From assembly GCA_037576195.1 (NCBI GenBank), contig CM075103.1, forward strand, positions 25,194,723 to 25,258,722: a DNA stretch of 64,000 nt. Reading direction: 5' to 3'. Under the pieces are notes generated by a model that made no database searches, was not told the DNA's origin, and was given only the letters and a program-made list of their open reading frames with translations. Below are positions 34,227 to 46,078 of the stretch, piece after piece. The position numbers and the translations under genes were made by a program. This DNA comes from Phytoseiulus persimilis (lineage: Eukaryota; Arthropoda; Arachnida; Mesostigmata; Phytoseiidae). Positions within the stretch are counted from its first letter, which is position 1; the number at the start of each line of letters is the position of its first letter.

Positions 34227-37200
34227 ATGCCAACGATCGTTCCGGCGGACAGCGTTTCGTCCCTGACGAGTCGAAGTCTGGGTGATCCGTTCCTCGAAAT
34301 CGCCTGGCTTTCCACCGTAACGCTCGAACAATACGAAAGACTCATCGAACGCGACGATTCGTTCGCTCATTGTGTCTTGGCTTGGCTCAAAGGATGGTTT
34401 TCCCAAAACGCCAAAGCGCTGCGATCCGACGAAGACTGTAAGTAAAGTATCTCGCGTGGGCGGATGAGACACTAACGGCGGAAACTGGGTTTCTTTCATC
34501 ATCTTTCAGAAAACGCTCAACCCAGAATATTTTAGTGAATATTGAATAAGCTGTGTCTCCGAATATGCTCGTGCTCAAACTTCAGTAGCTCAATCACTTC
34601 GCCGTTTCCGGGAATCGTTCGATCCGGGGATCTGACGATTGTGTGTCGAAATTCAGAACATCTTCGTTTCAACAGTAGAGAAATGGATTATTATGATGGA
34701 AGAACCATCTCGATTCAATACCATTTACAAAAATGGAATCCCATCGTATGGATATTGAAGAAGCGTAATCAAGCCTAATTCTGACCGCAGTTCTTCGTGG
34801 GATTAATCTGGAGAACTTCATGGAAAAATTGGAGACAGGAGTCATTCTCTGCCGCCTGGCAGAACTCATCGTGGCGCAATCGAGAGATCTAGGGAGACCG
34901 ATTCTGAGCAAGGTTCGAGTGTTCACAAATTATCGGATGAGAATTCGGCCAATTTTCGTCTCGGAGATCGTAGGCTCAGAGTCGGCATGAGAACCGACGG
35001 GATGACCGAGTCGATTGACTCCAGAAACCATGTTCGCTTCGGGCGTGTAATTCCGGCTCACGAACAGGGAGAATACTCCCCACCTGAAAGATAACCAGTT
35101 CGTTACCCAGGACACGGGGCAAAGGCTGAAGCAACCTTTCCAGTTCAGAGCACATCAGGCTCATTGAAACCGATATTCCTCTCGCAGTGCGTACCAGTTT
35201 TCAACTTCAAACCTTGGGAAAGCGCGAAACCGAAGAGTTTCTACGCCAGGGACAACGTGGAGAACTTCACGAGATGGTGTCGACGTTTCGGCGTAAACGA
35301 GAGCGTCCTCTTCGAGTCTGACGGTCTGGGTACGTGTCAGCGCACGCGCAGGCCTGAAATGAATCAGCTGCACCAGCGGCACATTTTTGTGGCTCTCGCA
35401 TTGAGTAACAGCGAGAGACAAGTCCCCCCCCCCCCCCCCACGAGATTCTCCATTCAACTCTTGGTTTTATGCCGAGGAAAACCATGGTCCCGACTACCAG
35501 TGATGTGCATGATTAGGAATCGACGACCCGAACCGGGCAAACCTACAATTATTCAAACCCGAATCCGGAGCTGGATCGGAATCGGATATCCAGGAGGACT
35601 TGAATTCGGTCCAGATCTGGGTTGGAATTCGAGCCTGAACTCCGGATCCAGACTTGAGAGCGCGTGCGTCCCTGGCGGTCACATACGGCCAAGGGTCCTG
35701 GAACCGGATGACCCGAAACGGGTCTCGGCATGGTTGGATCCACGGACTTGGTTCGAATTCGAATCCAGATCCGAATCAGCCTCCAACTCCGGATTCGAAT
35801 GCATAATCCAATCCGAATTCGAATCTGAATCGAATTCGGGTTTAGCGATAGTATTTCAAAACGGAGTCAGGTCCAGATTCATGGAACAATCCATAAATTC
35901 GGCTCATCGAATCCAAATCACGCCCATCTCTGCCGAGTGCCCTCCACGCGATTTTTCCTATATACCACGTACGGACGTTTCAAGAGAATGACACATTCAG
36001 CTAAATGGAGTATCCGCGTTCCCAGTGATGCATCAAGCCCCACGATATGTACTGTTGGTGTTGCTGGAATTGCTACGGCTATGCGCTCATCGGGGAATAG
36101 ATTCTCCCGCCGTGCACGGGAACCGCCTCCGTGAGAAACAATCACAACTTGCGGAAGAAGAACGCCGGCAGCAACTGAAGAAGGATCGCGAGGCTCGTTT
36201 CCAGAGGCAGCAAGAGGTTCGCGAAGAGGAATCCTCTAGCTTCGCTAACTCGCAAGCTTTTCCTCTTCTCTCGTGTCGATGAAATGGTAGAATTTAGAAC
36301 TGCTGCTCACCCCATTGCTTGTCCAACATTCTGCTATTGGCTCGGAATTATCAACCGCTGCCAGGGTCCTATCACAATCATGTTCTGAAGTTGAAATCAA
36401 AAGATGCTTGTCGGATCGCGGGAACTGAAAAGTCCACGAACCTCATGATCCCACTACCCGATAGAGGGAGATATATATCACGGATAAGAGAATGATCAAT
36501 ACCGGTCTCCCTTGTGTCTTCTTGAGCTTCGGATGGGAAATGAGACCGAGACACCGTAGACTGGAAGCATCCTGCGTTGCCGAAACTTCGGGCGTATAGA
36601 GACGGCTCCGTACGGAAAATCTCGGTCGGAGCGACAGGAAGTCGGAAGCGACAACTCGAACTGAAACTTCGACACGTGGATTCATTCCTAATCTGAACAA
36701 GGCGGCGTCTCACGAAAAAATTGTGCCGTTGGAGACTCCATGGATAGTCCGGGGCTCTTTGTACGCGTGACTTTCGGGCAACAGTGCTCGAGTTGCTTTG
36801 ACGGCAAAGAATCGTTCCCTCGTCCTCCGATCTTCTATATCGATGAGAAATCGGAGGCTGAGACTGGAGTTTAACTCTAATTTATCGCGGTCATCTTCTT
36901 TCACGCTCCTTCAAGGAGGAGGAATCTGCGAGGAAATCGACCGAAGAGCGTCGTCGACGCCGGCAGGAAGAGAAAGAGGCACAAGCTCAGAGGCAGGCTG
37001 CACTTGAAGAAACGGAACGCATTCGGAAAGCAAACGAGCTGCGAGAAATAAAGGAGCTGAGAAGGAGAGAGGAATTGCGGGAGACCGAAGAGAGAAGGTT
37101 GGCTGCTGAACATGAGGAGCAAAAAAGGCTCCGATCCGAGCTGGAACGACTGGAAAGGGAAAGAATCGAACAAGGTGGGGCTCCGCTCGGCTTCGATGAC

Positions 37201-38342
37201 GAACTCGTTAGCGACGTGACCGAAACCATTGCCTATCTGCGCTTAATGAAATCTCCCACAGGACTTCCTTGTCGGAATCGTTCTGAGCGAACATCGCCCC
37301 TCTAAATCCCGACGGACCAATGGCTTCTCATTTCCAGAGTCTCAGAATTCTCCAGAGGTTCCAGATTCGGGCATCAGCACTCCTGTATGTTTCGCCGAGT
37401 CGGTCGTAGTATCAGACATCGATTGCTCGAGGAAATTGAAGAGCACGAGGAGTCGTCTGCCTGTTCTCACAAAAGCCAGCAAAGCGGAGCGACCCCTGAA
37501 GCCGACCAGTGCCCTCGATGAAAAGGTGAGTAAGCGCCCTGCTGGGAGAGCCGCGAAACTCACGAGATTCCGTCGATTGCTCGACTTCGCTACGCCGCCG
37601 AGACTGACTATTCGGAGAATTGATGTTGTCGGCGACGTGACTTCAGGTGAACACGATCGTGAGCAAGGTTCTGAAAGGAGCGAAGCTACACCGTCTCTCA
37701 GAAGGCAAATATCTCATCAACGGACGAACCTTCCTGGTCCGGGTGAGTCCTGGTTCCTGTAAATTGAGGGTATGGATCGCTAGCATCAGAAACAGGACCC
37801 ATTCTCGGCAACTAGAGAGGTACCTCAGACTTTTCCTGGCGCCCATGGAAATCTCCCAAGCTCTCACTCCACCCATTGCAGCTCCTGAACGACAAGCAGG
37901 TCATGGTCCGTGTGGGCGGAGGTTGGAAGAGCCTGGAGGATATGCTTCGCCCTCGAGGACCAAGAGGAGCGGAACCGACCCAGGCCAAACACTCCCCGAA
38001 AATCACGACGATCTCGCGAGAAAATGTCGAAACAGTTCGGAAAGCTCTCGGTGGATCATTGACATCAATAACGTGTGAGTGTGGATGAATTCTGAGATAT
38101 TAATAGCAGTTCAAGGTCGGACTTGAGGATATAGAAAGACCTTGCAAATCACTGTTACATTGTTCTTGGGATTCGCTGAACGCGTTGCCTTGTTCCTGGA
38201 GTCCGAAAATAGTTCGAAACGTGCAACCGTTGAGTCTGCCAGTTTTCTAGGTTCCGTCAAACGTGACTCGTTTTCAGCGTCGGTGTCGACCTCTAGCAGG
38301 CGTAGTAGGATTCCGGTGGGAGACCGCCCGCAGTGGAAATGA
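34227..38342 (+). CDS. GAS2-like cytoskeletal linker (calponin-homology plus GAR domain)
   Basis: Exons, joined in phase with GT/AG borders: 34227-34437, 34791-34912, 35188-35329, 36026-36216, 36916-37174, 37338-37525, 37647-37742, 37882-38074, 38278-38342. The first four build a GAS2-type CH domain: [20 protein letters not shown], then [16 protein letters not shown] and [14 protein letters not shown] highly charged coiled coil ([15 protein letters not shown] to [15 protein letters not shown]) follows. Next comes the GAR domain: [20 protein letters not shown] joined to [23 protein letters not shown]2-family proteins bind actin through CH and microtubules through GAR. Oddities: the zinc-binding cysteines that precede the GAR core in the family are absent, and the coil lies between CH and GAR. 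The 5' start is provisional, since the first exon could continue upstream via the acceptor at 34224-34225, and the last exon is the least certain. Confidence 0.8.
35498..35932. mobile_element. hAT-type MITE in a GAS2-like intron
   Basis: 435 bp bounded by inverted ends CAGTGATGTGCATGATTAGG (left) and CAGAGATGGGCGTGATTTGG (reverse complement of right). Flanking octamers CCGACTAC and CCGAGTGC agree at 6 of 8 positions, consistent with a decayed hAT-size target duplication. The inside is a loose 'gaattcggatccagattcgaatc' repeat. The terminal motif AGAGATGGGCATGATTCGGATTCGA also occurs in both foldback arms (about 22146-22186 and 23683-23723). Confidence 0.65.
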
Positions 38343-39233
38343 CCTGGCAACACGGAGAGCGTCCACACCGCGCTGTCGACCTCCGAGACGCTTCAAGATT
38401 CCAACGACCCCTTGAATAAAGCTTGAGTTTTCTACCAACTCGCAGTCCCGATTGCTAAAGCCACCAACTGACCGAGGAATGCCTCCAGAACTATCCGAGA
38501 GTTTGATACATCCGGACCAACCAATTTCCAGCGACAGATTGAGTCGATTAATGAGGCCTCGCATCGGTCCACGATCCGCAGACCACTCGCATTTTCCCCT
38601 CCGGTTCAATTCGACCCTGCAATGAGAGTTGTCATATCGTGCGCATGAAACATCGATAAATATCCCGAGGCACCCCTTCGAAGATCCACGATACCCGAAA
38701 TACGATGAACTATCCCGTCTGACGCCACAGCACGGTGACAAGTATCTGATAAACTCTCGTCCACACGTTAATCAGCTATTGATCACTCCAATGCTCTCAA
38801 TGAGTCCAGTCAGGACCTATCAGCAAGGAGGTAGGAGATTGGCGCATTGGTGCTCCTTCGACGAACTGAACATTTACGTTGAGGACACCAGAACCCCCAT
38901 CTTCTCTTCATCGACTGAACCCTATCGATCGAACAGGCGGAGATAGATCAGAATCTTTTTGGTAAGTCTCGAGCGGATATTAAGTGACAAAGTCAACTCC
39001 ATTCTTCTAAACAATGGGTTTTGTTGTCAGTAATCAAACACATTCAAAACGCGATTCACTCCATGTACAATAACCGATTTCCCAGATCGAAAGGACACCT
39101 CAAATAAACCAGTTGCTGAAGACCTCCAAGTCCAGCACGGAGTCTAGCAGATAATCTGAGCCTCGACTCCGAATTTCCTCCCAGGCTATCAGTCAATGGC
39201 TCAGTTTACCCCCTGACCAAGGCATGCGTTGGA
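38343..39233. other. Intergenic between convergent genes
   Basis: Open frames on both strands at 38274-38946 have no recognisable domain. Probably the 3' flanks of the GAS2-like gene and the kinase. Confidence 0.4.
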
Positions 39234-40280
39234 TCAGAATTCATCGAACAAGTTCTGAGAGTCATCGCAAAGCGCGAGTTCAGGCAGAAGCTCATTATTC
39301 TGGTCCCGCTTCGGCTGGATGGGATCCAAGTCAATCTGTATCGATAGATCCTTATTGAAGACATCAACGAAAGATATGCCTTTAAACCAATCGTGCCGCC
39401 TGAGGTCATCGACGCCACCTTTTAAAGCTCCGAGACGTTTGCTCTGATCTTTCTCGAGCAAGCCGAGTAGGAGGGAACATAGAGACGGGTTCGAGTTCCC
39501 GCGTACAGGGAATTTCACTTCTGAATTCATGATTGCATGCGTTATTTGGGCTCTTTCCCAAAGAGGGTGACAGAACGGATGCTGCCCGAACATCAGCTCG
39601 AATATGAATAGCCCCACACCCCACCAATCGACCTGTCTTCCGTATTCTTCTCTCCTTATGATTTCTGGCGCCATGTAAGCGGGCGGTCCAACGAAAGATG
39701 AAGTTCGACAATTCACCTTCTTAGAAACCCCGAAGTCTCCGAGTTTGAGATAGGCATCCTCGAAGAGCAGAACGTTGGCGGGCTTTACATCGCGATGTAT
39801 GATATGGCATGCGTGGATGTACTCGATCGCTAGGATGAGTTGAGCTGCGTAAATCTTCACCAAGGGTTCCTGCAGATTTCTCCCTTTGAATCTACTGAAA
39901 TCACCGTACTTCGCGTGTTCCATAACCAAATACAGATTGACACCGTCTTGGAACGCGAAAAAAATTTTGACAATGAAATCGTTCCGCATGGCGTGCAGTA
40001 ACTTTTTCTCCAGGATCACTCCCTCTCGCTCGCAGGCCTCGCTACATTCGGACTTCAGTTGGACTTTGAGCGCGTAGTTCTTTCGGTCCTCCCTGTATTC
40101 AACCAGAAAAACCTCGCCGAAGCTTCCAGCTCCCAAAAAGCCCTTTTTGCTGAATGATGCTATATTCTCTTTCGGGCACGCATTCGCTTCGAGTCTTGTT
40201 TCCATGGCTTTCTCCGCTCCGGCGAGTCGGACACGGTATCGCTGCTCCGCGATCCTCTCTTCCATTGTGGTTTTTGTCAA
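39234..40280 (-). CDS. PKA-like AGC serine/threonine kinase, intronless
   Basis: 348 codons, the usual length of a PKA catalytic subunit. Visible kinase landmarks: glycine loop GAGSFGEV (50-57), ATP-anchoring Lys72 in YALKV, helix-C Glu91 in LEKKLL, catalytic loop HRDVKPAN (162-169), metal-binding DFG (182-184), APE (204-206) and VDWWGVG. Lys72 and Glu91 fall at the same numbers as in mammalian PKA. The tail KRLGALKGGVDDLRRHDWF is AGC-type and the protein ends in FDEF, equivalent to the terminal FxxF motif of PKA. The activation segment is unusual: SSFVGPPAYMAPE in place of the TLCGTPEYLAPE pattern, so the conserved Thr of GTPEY is Pro. Lack of introns suggests a retroposed or lineage-expanded copy. 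Substrate unknown. Confidence 0.9.
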   Translation of the reverse strand: MTKTTMEERIAEQRYRVRLAGAEKAMETRLEANACPKENIASFSKKGFLGAGSFGEVFLVEYREDRKNYALKVQLKSECSEACEREGVILEKKLLHAMRNDFIVKIFFAFQDGVNLYLVMEHAKYGDFSRFKGRNLQEPLVKIYAAQLILAIEYIHACHIIHRDVKPANVLLFEDAYLKLGDFGVSKKVNCRTSSFVGPPAYMAPEIIRREEYGRQVDWWGVGLFIFELMFGQHPFCHPLWERAQITHAIMNSEVKFPVRGNSNPSLCSLLLGLLEKDQSKRLGALKGGVDDLRRHDWFKGISFVDVFNKDLSIQIDLDPIQPKRDQNNELLPELALCDDSQNLFDEF

Positions 40281-41859
40281 CGCTTCCGGGCGCTCAGGGA
40301 GGATTTCACTTCCACCTGTTTCCGAGAGAGCATACTGATCCGACTTTTGCTATGATAATGCAGTGACGCTTGATTCCGTTTGGACGGCATTCTCAAGGAA
40401 GTCCAGACACGCCCGAACTTACCTCGCGAGCCTGGATTTCTCGAAGATATCGGGTCTTCGTTCTCTCCTGCCCCCGATGGTGAAGCCCAGGGTTGACGAT
40501 CGACTCGTATCCCTTTATTTTCGCGATCGATACATGCTCTCTGGCAATGCTCTCCTGTCCGCGCTTCCCTCGCCATGTGTGTGGAGACCAAGGTCCCATA
40601 GAGGAACCTCATCGTTATCTTTCCAAACACAACGAATTTCGCCCGGCTGTATAATGTTGATTTTTAATTTTAAATATCGAGCCATTGTTCAGGTATGATG
40701 CTATTCCCCGGCCCTGAACCGGTTCAGGATGGTATTGAGAACGTATACGGGTTATATCTAGACACCGCCGTACCGCACTGCGGCGATACCGAACCGCGCG
40801 CGTCAGGGCCGGAACTGTTAGACAAGCAATTCTGTGCGCAAGACGTGTAGGGAGCGAGAGTAAGGCGTGAGAGGAGAGATTGAATAAAAAAAGAGACGAC
40901 GGGACGAACACAGGGGAGTCGAATTGTAGACCCTAACGCCCGTCCCTTTCTCCCATCCCAACAGCCCTAGCTTCAGAGTTGAAGCATACGCTTTACTCTC
41001 CGGAGTGATTGTGCTTGACCCAGCGTCCCATCCTTTCCTGTGCCAGCACCTCGGAACCCGTCGACCTTTGCCCGTCCCCGCTCCTGACTGGTGCCCGAGT
41101 AAGTTCATCTACTTGCTCCGGGAGCATTTTCCCCTATCTCCCCCCCCCCCCCCCCCCCCCCCGCAGGACCCTGGGACTTCGTACGAACGAGCTTCAGCAG
41201 ATAGCGGAAACTGCGTTACAATATTCCGCCCAGGATTCCAACGAGGCCGACAGATGAGCCCAGAATGAATCTTGCTCGTTGCTCTGATCATTCCATCCCT
41301 GAAATCACGATTCCGATGTCGGGAACGAATTTGAAAACCGGCCGGGATCTTCCGGAGGCTCCCGGCTCCGATCCCAAGACGCACATCGCCCCCAAGCCGT
41401 CCCTCGAGTTTGTCCTTTGTGGCGGCCGGTGGCCTACATACGGAGCGCCGCTCCATAGCTTGCTGTGTGCATTATGCTCCACACAAATAATGACCACCAT
41501 TGAGGCCGAGAAGCCCTGCTGGCATCTCTCTTCTCTCGAATATGTTTGCCACAGCCTCAATCTGTAACGAGCAGACAGGTGGGATGGATGTCGTCGGCCC
41601 GGTTGGGTTCGCGAAGCATATTTCCCGGATTATCCCTCTACAGTATAGAACAAGCTTCAATTTCGATAGATTTGGGATGGAGAAGATTATCGCGCGCCGA
41701 GCAACGGAGGAATTTACTGGAGTTACGACCCCAGATCGTGATCGAGCCATGCTCATTTGTATCGGGGTGCATATGAAGTACACTGGCGATACTCCTCAGC
41801 AAGGGTCCCGGCAGGAATAGTTGCCGAGGTGAATAATTCAGGACACGGATTCAAACGTA
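40281..41859. other. No gene supported; poly-C tract and palindrome
   Basis: Contains a perfect 16-bp palindrome CCTGAACCGGTTCAGG (40713-40728) and a run of about 23 C (41140-41162). The plus frame 41500-41820 is open but has no domain; it may be part of the 5' region of IR-A. Confidence 0.4.
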
Positions 41860-44800
41860 ATGGACACCTCCAATTCCCTAATTGTTCCCGATGACAGATG
41901 TCTTTTCGAAACAGCTCGAACTGTGCGAGCAGGGGAGCACGGTGGTCATGTGACACAGGGTTCTATTGAGTGTGATAGAACCTATTTCAGAGAGACCGGA
42001 ATGCATCCTTGGTCGAACATCACGCTCCGAATCTGCTACGTCGAGGTGCAGTGATTCTTTCACGCGTGATTCTCGCAATCTGAGGACATTGATTCAAGTG
42101 AATCAACAAGGACTGAGGCTTAGCTCGACTCTTTTCGCCCCAGATTTTCCCCTATATAATCAACATCGGTGATGGACTGACCCCCAAAGGGCACGAAGGA
42201 GCCATTTTCACGAACATTTCGCAGGCAGTGGGCTTGAAATGGGAGCGCGTTCCTTCGCCGACGAACTTTTGGGGTGTTTGCGATCCCAATGGAACTTGCA
42301 ACGGCCAGCTGGAACCATTGCAACAGGGAGTAAGTAAACCCAGCTCGGAGTGAGAGAATCGGAATCCTGCTCAGAGAAAATCGAATTGAAATGTCGTCTT
42401 GTCTACAGGCGGCGGACATCGCTCTAGGTCCAATAATTTTCAGCAACGAAGTATTCAGCAATTTGCGTACTTGCTGGCCTTCGTATTTCTCGACCATCAA
42501 CATCATAGCGGGGTTTCGGAGTCCGTTCAAAGCGGGCGGCCAGTTCACTGTCTTCAACATTTACCCAGCCTTGGTAAACCTCAATACTCCTCGTGATCGA
42601 CGGAGCCGTATCGAAGATCGGGGGTGATTCCGTGAGATAGCTCGACATGTGCCGAATGGATTTCCCGCTGGAAATCGCCTGGATTTCCCGATGTGAGTCG
42701 AGCATTTATCCGCAAAGTTCCCATAAACCGGTTGGTTGCAGATTTGGTTCTTGATCCTCATATGCCTGGTTGTCCTGCCGCTCTTGGCGTGGCTGATGGC
42801 GAAACTTTCTGGAGACGAGAACACGTTGACTTTGGCCGAGCACTGGTCGCCATTCATGGAAATCATCCTCCTGGAAGGTGAGTTATCCACTCAATTATCA
42901 TCTGTCCTCTTGCCAGAATTATTTAGAGAACGATCCCCGCGATCGCCCGATTCTCAGCGCCCTCAGTACGTTACTCGTCGAACGCTCTGCGATCCCTGTT
43001 CGCTGGCTGGATGCTGGCGGCGTTTGTGCTCAGTTCCTTCGGCAATGCGACCCTCAAGTCCGTGATGACAGTCCTCACGCCCGAGCGCAAGCTTGAAACG
43101 CTCGACGATGTTTTCGAGCTCGACACCAACGACGTCACCGTGCGCTCGATCAGCGGTACGGGCGTGTTCGATATGCTGGTGGTAAGGATCAGCTCATGCC
43201 TATAATCCAAGTCGTTCGTTTCGTAAATCGAGACCATAGCTCGGGTCTCACAGCTATATTCATCTGTCGATACATCTGTCCAACGCAGATAGTTGGGGGA
43301 ATCGATTAATAATCCTTACGAATCCAGACTGAGAGCATTGGACGTTTTCTAGCGCTGCCCGGGGCCGCCACCTGAAACATTTCAAATTCCATTCCAGCAA
43401 GCCCAGTTTGCGCCCGTGAACAAACTGGCTGAAATGGTTGTGCAGAGCAACGGGATGACTGACCCCATGGAAATGTCACAGAATTGGTTCTTGAGGGAAC
43501 TTGAAACCAAGGAGTCTATTGCGATTCTCAGCTGCGATATCGCGATGGCGTCTCTATACTGGCCGCCATCAGAAAAGCTGTACGGAACACTGGGTTACAC
43601 GTACTGCAGCAGAGCCAGCATCGGTTGGTTCGTTTCGGGTTGGGTTGGCCCCAAGAACGTAGAACCAGTTTACGAACTCATCTTCGACGAGCTCTCGAAA
43701 CGGTGAGAGTAGTTTCGGGCTCCGATGTCGTTTTCATATTGGAAACCAGTGACATCATGTCATCCGGTGAATCAGCGGACCGCCGGTGAAGTGGAGTCGA
43801 GTGCGAAGACGAATGATATTCCAGCCATGGGCTTTTCTGAGGCTCCTTTCAGCGAATTCTCAATGGATTTCCGAAATCCATCGTAGACAAACGGTCAGAG
43901 ACCCAAGGTGTCGCCGAAAGTTCCCGTGGCCGATGTAGCCTCGTGATAAGATCCCTCAAACTTGATAAGAACGTCCGGAGACTTCCCCCGATCCGACTCA
44001 GAGCGCAGGGATGAGCATGTTGTCAATATAACCAACGTACGGCGAGAGAATCTCTCTGGATCAGCTTTTCGTCCCCAAAACATACAGTGCAACCTTACCT
44101 GAAGCCTTTCCCGAACTTGAAGAATTGTGAAGCGTTCCTGAGATGAGGCATTGTCAAAGTATCGTATGACTTTGGGGGATAAAAAATCCTTCGAGTTTTC
44201 TGTGCTTACCTCCAAACAAACCCAAACTCGGAAAAGGACTCTCCCAAAAATATGGGAAGAAAAAGCAAAACGTGAAATAACTTTCTTGAGGGCTTGCACG
44301 TCACCAACACCATTATATCCCGGAAAAGTGAGGGAGAGAACAATCTAAGTGAGATGCTCGAGCCTGTTCCCTCTCCCTCAGACCCGAATTCGGGATTTCA
44401 GCTCAGTGTGTTCGATCTTGGATCTCGACGCGCTCCCTCGGTTCTTACCTGACGATCATTGGTTGTTCCTCCGGAATCTGCTGATCACGCCATCGGCATT
44501 CACTCCAGGCGCGACTCTCAGTTTACTCGGCGACTGATGAATCATTTCCAGGTGTATGATTGGGAACTGCCGTGAATCTTCCACATGTGTATCTTCTTAC
44601 AGAATTCTGTGGTGGTCTGAATCTCCCTTCCCATCATTGCTACATTATGAGAGAGAATCGCCGCTCATAGCCGAACGACACATCGACTCCGAATTGACGC
44701 AGCCACCCCCATGCCCCACTTCTCTGACGGAGCTATCTGGAACTTTCATTCTCTATGGAATCCTCATCTTAACATCGAGCGTCATATTCTTGTTTGAGAT

Positions 44801-44915
44801 CAACGTCGAGGGTCTCAAAGAGTGCTCCCGGAACCTCAGAGCCCATCTCGAGTCTCATATGGTGTATGACTCACGCCCTGATCGACACACTGAAAATACT
44901 GAACAGGAATCATGA
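41860..44915 (+). CDS. Ionotropic receptor IR-A (iGluR-related), seven exons
   Basis: Exons: about 41860-42045, 42144-42329, 42409-42573, 42742-42877, 42958-43181, 43398-43702, 44603-44915, all GT/AG and in phase. Order: end of the leader (NITLRICYVE), ligand-binding lobe S1 (IFPYIINIGDGLTPKGHEGA; AADIALGPIIFSNE), first membrane segment (IWFLILICLVVLPLLAWL), channel helix region (FAGWMLAAFVLSSFGNATLK), lobe S2 (NWFLRELETKESIAILSCDI), last membrane segment (SGTFILYGILILTSSVIFLF) and a short cytoplasmic tail. At the S1 position where iGluRs carry the glutamate-binding Arg (ITxxR) this protein has no Arg, so it should not bind glutamate conventionally. The first exon start is provisional and no signal peptide was found. 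Closest relative in the window is IR-B. Confidence 0.82.
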
Positions 44916-46078
44916 ATTATAGAGTTAGCTGAGACATCGACAAATAAATGTCATTTCATTTCTCCCGATATTTTTAGCCCGTTGTCCATGACGAAGCCTC
45001 TGCTCACGGCGTCGACTTCCTCAAACGCTGATAGATTGAGTACCTGCATCGATCAGAAATTCGATTCAGAGAAGGGCCGGACCAGCATGTCTCCTTGCGC
45101 CGTGCTCGATCTCATTCAAGGAACGATAGAACTCGCGGAGTGACTCGATGCAGCATTTGGGTGATTCCTTGTGACATAGTCGACTCCACCGCGACATGCC
45201 GTAACATTTAGAAGCTCTCTGGTAGCCATCCGGACTTTCTCCCATGGTCGCCCTAGGCGTTTGAAGTGAGTACCCACGAAGGTCAGATACTTAATGACGG
45301 AGACTCGATGATGAGAGCGCTGCAACTGTAGCACGTCAAGATGGACAAACAGGAAATTCGCTCCCTAGCAGTGAATCGTCTGCCTGACTGCCCGATAGGA
45401 GGGCCGGCCGAGTGCGAAATTCCGCTTGCGTGCTCGAGCCGAAGACGAGCGAACAAGAGGCGCCCATCGCGATGGGCGACTCCGGAAACCTCCGAATAGG
45501 AACCACATCGTTATTTCTGAAGCACACGGAAACACGGGAATGGGAAGGGTGCATATAAGACAGCTCAAGACACCCTGACGTCGGCTTGAAGGGTGGCTGA
45601 GCGGCGAGCAAACCGGCTTTTCGCTCAGAATGAACAGAGCTGGAAGTTTGAGGAATCGACAACCCGCAACGGCATTGAGATCGCTGATCCGAACGTTGGA
45701 TCATCAGCAGTGAACACTCAAAAACCAGTAGAACCCGACCCCAGCAACGTTCATCCATTTCGAAATTTCCGGAGCATTCGTATCTTAAGCTGTACGATTG
45801 ATTGGAAATCCCAAATGTGGATGGGAGTTCCAGCTGACTGGAACTGTTGCGATGCTATTTGGAGTGGTCTTCGCTCGAGGAATCTCTCTCGCTCTCTTGC
45901 CTCGAATCATCTCGTGACAACGAAGTCCTGGGAGTCCGAAAGAGCCTCTCAACATGACCGCAGTGATGGTCTGGCTAAAGTGGCCTCTTACAATCACGGA
46001 TTGAAACGCTCCTGGACTTAGCTAACTAGACAACTTAAATAACTCCAATAACTAAATCCGACTTGAAGATCACCGACT
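44916..46078. other. No gene seen
   Basis: Short open frames only. It may include the degraded 5' part of the R1-like element that follows. Confidence 0.4.
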
